DNA of 48,965 bases, taken from contig CAINUX010000060.1 in assembly GCA_903853895.1 (NCBI GenBank), forward strand, positions 1-48,965, written 5' to 3'. The DNA is from an uncultured beta proteobacterium (GTDB lineage: Bacteria > Pseudomonadota > Gammaproteobacteria > Burkholderiales > Burkholderiaceae_C). The position numbers and the translations under genes were made by a program. The notes beneath the pieces were generated by a model that worked only from the letters and a program-made list of their open reading frames with translations, ran no database searches and was not told the DNA's origin. Position 1 is the stretch's first letter, and each line of letters starts with the position of its first letter. Positions 25,378 to 33,373 of the stretch are shown piece after piece.

Positions 25378-26687
25378 AGCGCCGCGAACTGCTGGGCCTG
25401 CTCGGTGGCGCGGGCCTGGGGTGGTCGGCGTTGTCCGGCTCTGCCTTGGCAGCGTCGCCTGCAAACGAGGCCGGCAGGCAGCGCGTGGTCATCGTCGGCG
25501 GTGCGTGGGCGGGTCTGAGCGCGGCGCGCGAATTGCGCCTGCGTGCGCCCGAGCTGGACGTGCTGGTTATCGACCGCGAGCCCGTGCTGCGCGCGCTCCC
25601 CTTGAGCACCCCGTGGCTGGTGGACCGCACGCCCGAGCGCATGCCCGGCCTGGACCGCTCCGTGCTAGCCGCTCAACTGGGCTACCGCTTTGTGGCGGCA
25701 GACGTGCAGCGCATCGACCGCGCGCAGCGCAGCATCGTTACCGCGCAGGACGGCACGTATGCGTATGACTGGCTGCTGGTGGCAACCGGCGTTTCCTACG
25801 ACTACAGCGCGTGGTTTGGCGCCGATACCCAGGCGGCGCAGGCCGCGCAAGCCTTGTACCCCGCAGGCTTTGTGGCCAGCGAACTGGATTTGCTGAAAGC
25901 ACGCCTGCAAACTTTCACCGGCGGCAACCTCCTCATCAACGTGCCCGCGTCGCCCAACCGCTGCCCTCCCGCACCCTATGAGCGCGCCATGCTGCTGGCA
26001 TGGTGGTTGAAGAGCCGGCACATCAAAGGCAAAGTCACCGTGCTGGACGCCGGCGGCGGCATGCCGCGCTTCACCCGCCTGTTTGGCGAGCGCTACCCCG
26101 ACCACATCGACTTTCAACCCCACACCGCCATCCGCGCGGTCGATCCGTTCGCGCGCACCGTGTCTACCGACGACGGCGACGTGCACTTCGACCATGCGAT
26201 GCTGCTGCCACCCATGCGCGCCAGCGCCGTCGTGGAGCAGGCCGGTCTGTTGGGCCAGGACGCGCAAGGCAAGCCCACGCGCTGGGCTGGCGTCGACCCG
26301 CTGCGCCTACGCGCACTGCAGGACGAGCGGGTGTATCTGGCCGGTGACCTGCTCGACACCGTCTCGCCGCTGTTTGGCCACTATCCCAAGACAGCCCACA
26401 TGGCGACCCGCCTGGGCGTGGCAGCGGCCCAGCAAATTGCGGCGCGCAGCCGGAACGGCGCCAGCGCCACAGAGCCGCCGCTGAACTTGCCGCACAGCGT
26501 GTGCCATGTGTGGCTGGATGCCGACCCGGCCGAACAACTGCGCATTGAGACCCAGTACCGCCTGCGCGGCGATGGTCTCATCACCCAGGCCGTGAGCCAG
26601 CACGACAACCCGCAGCCGCGGGGTGAGGACCTGCAGTGGGGGCTGGGGTTGGTGGCCGATGCGTTGGGCGCGAAGCCTGGGTCATAA
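25374..26687 (+). CDS. FAD-dependent oxidoreductase, flavocytochrome c sulfide dehydrogenase-like
   Basis: 437-residue periplasmic flavoprotein with a twin-arginine signal (MKRRELLGLLGGAGLGW). The FAD dinucleotide motif VVIVGGAWAGLSAAREL begins at about 38. A second FAD contact is LLVATGVSYDY, and YLAGDLLD lies near 321. C197 (NRCPPAPYER) and C377 are candidates for the redox-active pair of this family. No cytochrome subunit is adjacent, so the acceptor would have to be another cytochrome of the locus. Sulfide or other thiol-type oxidation and a redox role in maturation are both possible. Last gene of the nos locus. Confidence 0.83.
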   Translation: MKRRELLGLLGGAGLGWSALSGSALAASPANEAGRQRVVIVGGAWAGLSAARELRLRAPELDVLVIDREPVLRALPLSTPWLVDRTPERMPGLDRSVLAAQLGYRFVAADVQRIDRAQRSIVTAQDGTYAYDWLLVATGVSYDYSAWFGADTQAAQAAQALYPAGFVASELDLLKARLQTFTGGNLLINVPASPNRCPPAPYERAMLLAWWLKSRHIKGKVTVLDAGGGMPRFTRLFGERYPDHIDFQPHTAIRAVDPFARTVSTDDGDVHFDHAMLLPPMRASAVVEQAGLLGQDAQGKPTRWAGVDPLRLRALQDERVYLAGDLLDTVSPLFGHYPKTAHMATRLGVAAAQQIAARSRNGASATEPPLNLPHSVCHVWLDADPAEQLRIETQYRLRGDGLITQAVSQHDNPQPRGEDLQWGLGLVADALGAKPGS

Positions 26688-26708
26688 AATACCCAAATTG
26701 GGTTATTT
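26687..26708. terminator. Weak dyad at the end of the nos locus
   Basis: ACCC and GGGT flank AAATT within an AT-rich imperfect palindrome that begins at the last base of the flavoprotein stop. The stem is short and the following T-run is interrupted. It may be a weak bidirectional terminator between this gene and the convergent hydrolase. Low confidence. Confidence 0.3.
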
Positions 26709-26805
26709 AATGCCTGTTTTTCACATTCGCGACGCTATTTATGATAAAAAGTGCCTCTAGCCCTCGTGCAATATGACTGTATTGCTATTAATAGAGTAGC
26801 ATTGT

Positions 26806-27888
26806 TCAAAACACCGTCTTCTCAAATCGCGCCAAGATCGCAGCGTTTTGCCCTGACCAACGGTCCAGTGATCCCGTGTCTTTGGCCTGTAGCCAGTTCA
26901 GAAATGCCAGTGCCAGTTGGCGGGTGGCGACCTTTACCTTGGGATTCAGCGCCACGCCGCCCGTGCCCATGCGGTCGGTGAAGATGCTGTGCGAGCCGTC
27001 CTTGAACACGGCCAGCACTTTAGCGGCCTGCGTGGTGACGCCGGTTGCCTGGTAAAGCGCCAAGCGGTCTGCCACGCCGGAGTTGTAGCCAGGGATTTGA
27101 ATATCGTCGGCCGTGGCGGTGATGTGCAGCGTGGGCACGTCGATGCCTGACACGATTTTTTGGGGATCACCCAGGCCATAAAACGGTGGTGCCGAGATCA
27201 ATATGGCGGCGCTGAAGCGCGGGTCTTTGGCGAAGACGGTGGTGCCATTCACATCCACTGTGGCCCCGGCAAGCAGCAACGTGGTGTTGGCACCATACGA
27301 GTGGCCTGCTGCCACCAGACGCTGGGCGTTGATGACGCTACCCACCGGCTCGATCAACATGTGGTCCAGCGCAAACTTGACATCATTCACCCGCTGCAGC
27401 GCCTCAGTCTCTTGCGCGGCGTCTGACAAACGCGAGACGATGGCCAGTGGATTGCCGCGCCAAATCTGGCGGTCGCTGCCCACGTGCTGCACATGCAGGC
27501 TGGCATAGCCGTGGGCGGCAAAGTAACGGCCCAAGTAGCTGTAGCCATCTTTGGAGCCCCCAATGCCGTGCGAAAAAACCACCAGTGGCACGGCACCCGG
27601 TTTCAACGGCCCCACCGGCAGGTAGAGCTTGGCGGGTACGGCGCGGTTGCGGGCGGCATCAAACCAGTCAAAGGTCTGGACGTTGAAGAGGGCCGGGTCG
27701 ACCGACAACGCCTCTGCGGTCGCCACGGCCTCTGGTTGGGATGTGGGGTCGGTGGTTGCCGATGGGGCGGCCTGTGCACAAAACACGCCCAAGCTGAGCA
27801 CGCCCAGCGCGATCAAGCGTTGCAACTGCAGTTTCAATGATGGACTGCCCAGTTTCACGGGAGCGGTTGGTGGTGGTGCGGGTGCCAT
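26806..27888 (-). CDS. Exported alpha/beta hydrolase
   Basis: About 360 residues when started at MAPAPPPTAPVKL; upstream ATG codons at 27930 and 28053 are possible and no ribosome site decides. A hydrophobic export segment (LIALGVLSLGVFCAQA) is followed by an alpha/beta hydrolase fold. VVFSHGIGGSKDGYSYLG forms the oxyanion region. The nucleophile elbow is GHSYGAN, and the candidate catalytic acid and histidine are D in TATADD and H in DGSHSIF. It resembles dienelactone-hydrolase, PAF-acetylhydrolase and chlorophyllase-like enzymes. The substrate is unknown. It is convergent with the nos locus and divergent from the DUF3616 gene. Confidence 0.82.
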   Translation of the reverse strand: MAPAPPPTAPVKLGSPSLKLQLQRLIALGVLSLGVFCAQAAPSATTDPTSQPEAVATAEALSVDPALFNVQTFDWFDAARNRAVPAKLYLPVGPLKPGAVPLVVFSHGIGGSKDGYSYLGRYFAAHGYASLHVQHVGSDRQIWRGNPLAIVSRLSDAAQETEALQRVNDVKFALDHMLIEPVGSVINAQRLVAAGHSYGANTTLLLAGATVDVNGTTVFAKDPRFSAAILISAPPFYGLGDPQKIVSGIDVPTLHITATADDIQIPGYNSGVADRLALYQATGVTTQAAKVLAVFKDGSHSIFTDRMGTGGVALNPKVKVATRQLALAFLNWLQAKDTGSLDRWSGQNAAILARFEKTVF

Positions 27889-28076
27889 ATCGGCACAGTT
27901 TGCCCCATTGGCGGAGTCAAGGTCCGGCATGGGGTGGCATGGGCGTCCAGGCGGTGGGGATAAGGCGGGGGACTTGCACCACCTCGACGGGATAAATTCA
28001 CACTCCACGGCTGTAGCCCGCCGCGAGCCCTGGTCCGCAGGCCCTCTTGGCACTGAACTTCAGGAGATTTCACCCC

Positions 28077-29165
28077 ATGCCCAACACCCGCAACAACAAT
28101 GCTGTCCGCCTGGAATTCACCCCCGGCTCTCTGGTTCAATCCAATTTGTCGGGTGCCGCCTTCACCGGCGACTGGCTGTGGGTGGCGGGCGACGAGGCCT
28201 GCGGCATCGACCGTCTGCGCCGACTCGACCCTTTGGGAAGCGAGACGCTGCGTTTTGGTGAGGTGCGTGACTTCCCGCTGGCCGATCTGCTGGACCTGCC
28301 CGGCCAGGCAGAAGAAGAGGCAGATCTGGAAGGCATGGCCGAGGCCGACGGTTTTTTGTGGGTGGTGGGCTCACACGGCCTTAAGCGCAAAAACGCCAAG
28401 CCCGACCGGGACAACGCAGAAAACGCCAAGCGCCTGGCCAAGACCTCGCTCGACGGCAACCGGCGCCTGCTGGCCTGCATCCCCATCGAGGTCGATGCCA
28501 GCGGGGAACCCCGCCTTGTGCGCAAAGCCCAAGACGGCCGCAAAGCATTGCGCCTGAAGGGCGACGCCAAAACCAATGTACTCACCCAGGCGCTGGCCGA
28601 TGACCCGCACTTTGGGCCCTACATGGCGATCCCTGGCAAAGACAACGGCTTCGACATCGAAGGCCTAGCGGTGGATGGCAACCGGATGCTGCTGGGCCTT
28701 CGCGGCCCGGTGCTGCGCGGCTGGTCGGCGCTGCTGGAGATATCGGTGGAGGCCCGGGGCGACCACTTGCGGCTGGTGCCGCTGGACGACAGCGGCATCC
28801 TCATTCGCAAACACTTTTTGCAGCTTGACGGGCTGGGCGTGCGCGACCTGCACTTCTCAGGCGACGACCTCTACATTTTGGCCGGCCCGACCATGGTGCT
28901 CAACGGCGAAATTCGCGTCTTCAAGTGGCCTGGCGCGCGCCCCGTGCTGGCAGCCACCCGCGAGCCGGTGCGTTTTGAGTCCGCGCTAACTGAGTCGGTC
29001 TCTTTGCCCCACGGCCGTGGCACCAACCGGGCCGAGGCCCTGTGTGACTTACCACCCGCGTTGTCGGGCGGCAAGCCCAGTTGGATCGTGTTGTACGACG
29101 CGCCGGGTGCCGATCGCCGGGACGGCGAGTACACGGTTTTTGGTGACCTCTTGCGACACGATTGA
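28077..29165 (+). CDS. DUF3616 domain protein
   Basis: 362 residues from the ATG following a ribosome site (CAGGAG). Segments such as DLEGMAEADGFLWVVGSHGL, FDIEGLAVDGNRMLLGLRGP and VRDLHFSGDDLYILAGPT repeat in the manner of a beta-propeller, consistent with DUF3616. No signal peptide, so it is probably cytoplasmic. Biochemical function unknown. A small dyad (CGACAT/ATGTCG at 29192-29210) follows the stop. Confidence 0.8.
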   Translation: MPNTRNNNAVRLEFTPGSLVQSNLSGAAFTGDWLWVAGDEACGIDRLRRLDPLGSETLRFGEVRDFPLADLLDLPGQAEEEADLEGMAEADGFLWVVGSHGLKRKNAKPDRDNAENAKRLAKTSLDGNRRLLACIPIEVDASGEPRLVRKAQDGRKALRLKGDAKTNVLTQALADDPHFGPYMAIPGKDNGFDIEGLAVDGNRMLLGLRGPVLRGWSALLEISVEARGDHLRLVPLDDSGILIRKHFLQLDGLGVRDLHFSGDDLYILAGPTMVLNGEIRVFKWPGARPVLAATREPVRFESALTESVSLPHGRGTNRAEALCDLPPALSGGKPSWIVLYDAPGADRRDGEYTVFGDLLRHD

Positions 29166-29259
29166 GCGCGTTCCCCACCGCTTGCGTGCCACGACATGCA
29201 ACGGATGTCGGGCAAGCCAGTGCAGTACGATCCAACTTGGTTTAACAGAGGAGGCGCAC

Positions 29260-29646
29260 ATGAAGAGAGTCACTGGGATCGGAGGAATATTCTTCAACGC
29301 GAGCGACCCGGTCGCCCTGCGCGCTTGGTATACGCGGCACCTCGGAATCGACGTCCAGGAATGGGGCGGCACGGCGTTTACGTGGACCGACGCAGCGGGC
29401 AATGCGACCAAGGGAACGACTGTGTGGTCCATCGGCGCCGCCGATGGTGAGCACTTTGCACCCAGCAAGGCGACCTTCATGGTCAACTATCGCGTCGAGG
29501 ACCTGGCTGCTGTACTTCAGGCGCTTCGCGAAGAAGGATGCAACGTGTTGGAAAAGATGGACGACTCCGAATACGGCAAGTTCGGTTGGGTCATGGATCC
29601 TGAGGGCAACAAGGTCGAACTGTGGCAGCCACCTGCGGGACAGTGA
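29260..29646 (+). CDS. VOC (glyoxalase/bleomycin-resistance) family protein
   Basis: 128-residue single vicinal-oxygen-chelate domain: GIGGIFFNASDPVALRAWYT at the N-terminus, YGKFGWVMDPEGNKVELWQP at the C-terminus. The terminal glutamate in VELW is a usual metal ligand. A strong ribosome site (AGAGGAGG) fixes the start. The substrate cannot be predicted. It heads a short run of four co-oriented small enzyme genes. Confidence 0.88.
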   Translation: MKRVTGIGGIFFNASDPVALRAWYTRHLGIDVQEWGGTAFTWTDAAGNATKGTTVWSIGAADGEHFAPSKATFMVNYRVEDLAAVLQALREEGCNVLEKMDDSEYGKFGWVMDPEGNKVELWQPPAGQ

Positions 29647-29665
29647 GCTCCATGCCTGAAAACAA

Positions 29666-30196
29666 ATGCCGACGCCTGACTTTAACGCCAACCGGCCTGT
29701 TCTCGACATCCGCACAGCCACAACCTCAGACGCCACCGCAATTTGCGAGGTGATCCGGCGATCCATCGTGGTGTGTTGTATTGCAGACCATCGCAATGAT
29801 CCAAACGTTGTGTCGGCGTGGCTCCAGAACAAAACCCCCGCCAACACCGTTGTGTGGATCGGGTCGGTTGATGCCATTGCGTTGGTAGCCGTGCGTGGTA
29901 GTGATCTTGTCGGCTTTGCGCTGTCCAATCGCGATGAACTTGCCCTGTGCTATGTCGCACCTGAAGCGCTTCACCAAGGTGTAGGCAAAGGACTTTTGCG
30001 CGTCATCGAGTCGCGCGCCTTGTCACGCGGTGTGTCCACGCTTCGACTGGACAGCACTCGGACAGCGCGCGATTTCTATGTGCGTAACGGTTTCAGCGTT
30101 TCTGGCCCGGCCCAGGTTTGGGCGGGCATGGAAGGGACGCCCATGCAGAAGCAATTGATGGCTGATCCTTTGCTGCAACCGACGTCCAATGGCTAG
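29666..30196 (+). CDS. GNAT-family N-acetyltransferase
   Basis: 176-residue GCN5-related acetyltransferase. The acetyl-CoA loop is seen in VAPEALHQGVGKGLLRVIES, preceded by the beta-strand ELALCYV and followed by LRLDSTRTARDFYVRNGF. It begins 19 nt after the VOC gene and overlaps the NUDIX gene's first ATG. The acceptor substrate is unknown. Confidence 0.85.
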   Translation: MPTPDFNANRPVLDIRTATTSDATAICEVIRRSIVVCCIADHRNDPNVVSAWLQNKTPANTVVWIGSVDAIALVAVRGSDLVGFALSNRDELALCYVAPEALHQGVGKGLLRVIESRALSRGVSTLRLDSTRTARDFYVRNGFSVSGPAQVWAGMEGTPMQKQLMADPLLQPTSNG

Positions 30197-30662
30197 AGTG
30201 CAAGGCATGAAACATCGAATTTCCGCTGGCGTCATCGTGGAGAACGAGGGGCGCATCCTGATGGTCCGCCATCGCAAGGCGGGCGAATATGACTTCTGGG
30301 TTGCACCCGGCGGTGGTGCGGAGGGCGATGAAGACCTCTATGCGACGGCAATACGGGAAGTTTTTGAAGAATGTGGCCTGCACATCGAGCCACTCCAGAT
30401 CGCCTACATCGAAGAGTTCACCCGGCCACAGACCAGAGAATGCAAGGTCTGGTTCACGGGGCGATTGGTCGGTGGACGCCTCAACAGTTCAGCGCCGGAA
30501 GCTATGCGCGAACACATTGTTGAAGCTGCATGGCTGAGCCCAGATGAGTTCGCTGGCAAAACCGTGTTTCCTCCGATGCTCCTAAGCGAGTACTGGAAGG
30601 ACAAGGATCTGGGTTTTGCCTTTCCGCGCTACGTTGGGTTGCGCCAGATGGAGTTCTACTGA
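30189..30662 (+). CDS. NUDIX hydrolase
   Basis: 157 residues from ATG 30189, or 151 from ATG 30207, which has AAGG 5 nt upstream and is a good alternative. The Nudix box runs from WVAPGGGAEGDED to REVFEECGL (about residues 37-64) with the REVFEE catalytic core intact. The substrate (a nucleoside diphosphate derivative) cannot be told. The stop overlaps the next ATG (TGATG), so it is translationally coupled to the second acetyltransferase. Confidence 0.87.
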   Translation: MARVQGMKHRISAGVIVENEGRILMVRHRKAGEYDFWVAPGGGAEGDEDLYATAIREVFEECGLHIEPLQIAYIEEFTRPQTRECKVWFTGRLVGGRLNSSAPEAMREHIVEAAWLSPDEFAGKTVFPPMLLSEYWKDKDLGFAFPRYVGLRQMEFY

Positions 30663-31198
30663 TGGTGCGTCTCCCCGAAGCCCTCGTCACGGCCCGCTTG
30701 CACTTGCGCTGCCCGGTCATGGACGATGCGGGCGCGATCTTCCGCTCCTATGCGCAAGACCCCCAGGTCTGCCGCTTCATGGTTTGGGTGCCACATGCCT
30801 CGGTGGCAGTCACCCAGGACTTCATCGCGTCTTGTTTGGCAGCATGGGCTACTGGAAGCCGCAAGGCCTTTGTTATCACAGAGCTCGGAGAGTCGGAGCC
30901 CATAGGAATGCTCGAAGCCAGAATGCAGGGTTCGATGGTTGATATCGGCTATGTTCTGGCAGCCCAGCACTGGGGGCGTGGATTCATGCCCGAGGCCATT
31001 CAATCGCTCACTGCGGTGGCCCTCCAGAACCCGGAAATTTTTCGCGTTCAAGCATCGTGCGACACCGAAAACACTCCGTCGCAACGCGCGCTTGAAAAGG
31101 CAGGGTTCGGCCGAGAGGGGCGCATGGAGCGCTACACGGTCCATCCCAATATTTCTGCCGCGCCCAGAGCGAGTTTCATGTATGCGAGATGCAGGTGA
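30662..31198 (+). CDS. GNAT-family N-acetyltransferase, RimJ/RimL-like
   Basis: 178 residues. Starts LPEALVTARLHLRCP as RimJ/RimL-type enzymes do. The acetyl-CoA binding loop is in GYVLAAQHWGRGFMPEAIQS, and the C-terminal part has NTPSQRALEKAGFGREGRME. Such proteins acetylate ribosomal protein N-termini or small amines. Last gene of the VOC-GNAT-NUDIX-GNAT run and convergent with the DUF411 gene. Confidence 0.86.
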   Translation: MVRLPEALVTARLHLRCPVMDDAGAIFRSYAQDPQVCRFMVWVPHASVAVTQDFIASCLAAWATGSRKAFVITELGESEPIGMLEARMQGSMVDIGYVLAAQHWGRGFMPEAIQSLTAVALQNPEIFRVQASCDTENTPSQRALEKAGFGREGRMERYTVHPNISAAPRASFMYARCR

Positions 31199-31269
31199 TG
31201 CATGAAGGGATGAGCAGTCAACGATGCGGCGCTGGCTTCCACGCAATACCGATTTTCAATGCCCGGACT

Positions 31270-31797
31270 TCAATGCCGCGCGTACACGCTGGTGCGCCCG
31301 TCCATGCCCACCAGCATCGTGTTGAACGCTTCGCGCCGAATCTCCTTGGGCTGCCCTGAAGTGTTGTCGAGGATGGTGCAGGCGGTGTCGCAAATCGGGT
31401 TGTAGCTCTCGCGCCCGGGCGCGCCGCGCGGCAGGCCAGGTACGGCCAGGCCCCGTGCGCGGGGTTGCTCCTTGAGCAGCAGCAGGATGTCTTCGGCCGG
31501 CACATGGCCTTCGACAAAATAACGGCCGATCTTGGCCGTGTGCACCGACTCCAGTTTGGAGGGCACGTTCAACCAGCGTTTGATCTTGGGCATGTCGGCC
31601 TGCAGTTTTTCCTCGATGGTGACCACGAAGCCGTTCTGGCGCAGGTGGTCGGCCCAGTCGATGCAGGCTAGGCAAGGGCTGGGAGCATAGACGACCACGG
31701 CGGGCAGAGCTAAAACAACAGGATCGGCCGCATGGCTGGCCGTGGGAGCCAGCAGGGTGGCCAGCAGCCAGGCCAAAGGCGCAGTCCAGCGGCGCAT
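31270..31797 (-). CDS. DUF411 (metal-associated) exported protein
   Basis: 175 residues with a Sec signal ending SHAADP. The DUF411 pattern is clear: VVYAPSPCLACIDWADHLRQ with a CxxC pair, IKRWLNVPSKLESVHTAKIG, YFVEGHVPAEDILLLLKEQP and GLAVPGLPRGAPG. This family is often found beside copper-handling genes and is presumed to bind metal. A C-terminal insert with two further cysteines (PICDTACTI) is present. The ATG overlaps the stop of the ankyrin gene (TGATG). Last gene of the operon. Confidence 0.85.
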   Translation of the reverse strand: MRRWTAPLAWLLATLLAPTASHAADPVVLALPAVVVYAPSPCLACIDWADHLRQNGFVVTIEEKLQADMPKIKRWLNVPSKLESVHTAKIGRYFVEGHVPAEDILLLLKEQPRARGLAVPGLPRGAPGRESYNPICDTACTILDNTSGQPKEIRREAFNTMLVGMDGRTSVYARH

Positions 31798-32321
31798 CAG
31801 CAGCCCTTGACCGTTTTACCGGCCTTGCAGCCCTTGAGAATCCACAGCGAAATTTCACCAGCGATTTCATCCGCGCGGACCTTGCGCGCCATGCTCAACA
31901 CGTCACGTCCGTCATTGGTTTTGAGCATTGGGTCAGAGCCGGCATGCAACAGCAGCATGGCGTTATCTTTGCGCGTGGTGAACGCCGCCATGTGCAAGGG
32001 GGTGCGGCCGTCGGAGTCGCGGGCATTGGGGTTGGCTCCTGCTGCCAGCAGCGCCTTGAGTGGGCCGCTGTCGCCATTCATGGCCGCGTAGTGCAACGGT
32101 GTGGCGCCTAAGGGGGTGCGCACATCACGGTTTTGCGCGGATGCTTTCAACAGACCTTCCACGTCCTGGCGCGTGCCCATGCGTGCGGCGTCGTGCATGG
32201 GGGTTTCATTCATGCCCGACAACGCGTCAGAGGCTGGCTGGGTTTGCGCCCAGGCCATGGGAAGTGTGAAGCCGATGAACAAGGCCACCAGCGCCGATTT
32301 CAAAATCAACAATCGTTTCAT
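31797..32321 (-). CDS. Exported ankyrin-repeat protein
   Basis: 174 residues from MKRLLILKSALVALFIGFTL, with ribosome site GGTGGA. After the signal (AWAQ) come about three ankyrin repeats: ETPMHDAARMGTRQDVEGLL, TPLHYAAMNGDSGPLKALLA and TPLHMAAFTTRKDNAMLLLH, ending in a Cys-containing tail (KGCKAGKTVKGC). A protein-protein interaction role in the periplasm is likely. It sits between the dihaem cytochrome and DUF411 genes in one operon. Confidence 0.87.
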   Translation of the reverse strand: MKRLLILKSALVALFIGFTLPMAWAQTQPASDALSGMNETPMHDAARMGTRQDVEGLLKASAQNRDVRTPLGATPLHYAAMNGDSGPLKALLAAGANPNARDSDGRTPLHMAAFTTRKDNAMLLLHAGSDPMLKTNDGRDVLSMARKVRADEIAGEISLWILKGCKAGKTVKGC

Positions 32322-32343
32322 GCTGTTTCCACCGTGCAATGTG

Positions 32344-33000
32344 TCAGGGTTGACCTGACTGGATTAGCGTCAAGTAGGCCAGAATGTCTTGCAGGTCCTG
32401 GGCCTTAAGCTGGTTGAGTATGCCGACCATTTCCACTTCATCATGCGAGCGCTCGCCTTTGACGAAGGAAGTCATCTGCTTCATCAGGTAGCTGCTGTAC
32501 TGGCCCACCAGGCGCGGAAACTTGCCACGGCCCATGCCGTCCTTGCCGTGGCAGGCAAAGCATTCCTTGCTGTAAATCTGTTTGCCATTGTCCAGGTCAC
32601 CCGGTGCGCGGGGAATGATCATGACCTTTTCCATGGCGGTCAGGCGGGTCAATGCGTCGTCGTCGGGCTTGAAATCGGGCCATTGGGTAGGAAGTTCGAT
32701 GGCTGCCAGGTAGGCCGAGACGTCTTCCACATCCTGGTCCGACATTTCCCTCTCTTGGGTATAGGGGAACATGGGCAGGTTGATGCGGGTGCGGTTGCGA
32801 AAGGATTTGAGCTGGTCGGCAATGTGGGCTGCGCGCTGCCCGGCGATGCGGGGGTATTCCCCCTTCTTGCCGCCCTGGCCGAACTCGCCGTGGCAACCGG
32901 CGCAGGTGGCGTTGATCTCCTTGCCTTTTTCAAGATTCTGGGCACTGGCGAACGGTGCCGTGCAGGCGAGTAAGAGGCAAAGCAGCAGTGTTTTCATCAT
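32344..33000 (-). CDS. Dihaem cytochrome c (c4-like)
   Basis: 218 residues with a Sec signal (LLLCLLLACTAPFASA). Haem motifs are CAGCH (C33-H37) and CFACH (C147-H151). Likely methionine ligands are in LPMFPY and VEMVGIL. The protein parallels the dihaem cytochrome of the nos locus (12825-13565) in both domains, so the two are probably paralogues. Starts at 33000 and 32997 are both possible. An FNR-like box lies about 90 nt upstream. It heads the operon with the ankyrin and DUF411 genes. A role in anaerobic respiration is inferred. Confidence 0.88.
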   Translation of the reverse strand: MMKTLLLCLLLACTAPFASAQNLEKGKEINATCAGCHGEFGQGGKKGEYPRIAGQRAAHIADQLKSFRNRTRINLPMFPYTQEREMSDQDVEDVSAYLAAIELPTQWPDFKPDDDALTRLTAMEKVMIIPRAPGDLDNGKQIYSKECFACHGKDGMGRGKFPRLVGQYSSYLMKQMTSFVKGERSHDEVEMVGILNQLKAQDLQDILAYLTLIQSGQP

Positions 33001-33083
33001 GGGTCCGGGGCCAACCCCATCGGCTTTCGAGGTTGGCCATTGTGGCCCGGATGCCACCGCTGCGCATTGAAACAGGATAAGTT

Positions 33084-33097
33084 TTGACCTACATCAG
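33084..33097 (-). promoter_or_regulatory. FNR/DNR-like box upstream of the dihaem cytochrome operon
   Basis: On the plus strand TTGACCTACATCAG, matching TTGAT-N4-ATCAA at eight of ten fixed positions. Its centre is about 90 nt before the cytochrome start on the minus strand, which suits an activator site at -41.5 with a leader of about 49 nt. It resembles the nosZ box and suggests shared anaerobic or NO control. Confidence 0.5.
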
Positions 33098-33331
33098 CAG
33101 GTGTTCGAATCTTATACGGAACGAAACACTACATGAGTATCCCAATTCATTGCAAGCAATGGTCATATTCAATGATCTAGTGCGCTGGCACTAGATTTAT
33201 AAAAAGTAGAACACATTTCCATCTAGTGGCAGCTTACTACAAGCCAGCGCATATCAGCCCTCCTAAAGGAGGCGCAATAACACTGTCTATCAAAGGTGGG
33301 GCGGAGAACCTAAGCAGGGGATACGGCCTGC

Positions 33332-33373
33332 GGCCTAAGCCCATTGCCGAACATCTGATGTCGGCTTCAGGCC
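33332..33373. repeat. Imperfect inverted repeat in the MCP upstream region
   Basis: GGCCTAAGCC (33332-33341) and GGCTTCAGGCC (33363-33373) are complementary with one bulged base across a 21-nt loop. An inner partial pairing GCCGA/TCGGC competes with the outer stem, so two alternative folds exist. Function unknown. Confidence 0.4.
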
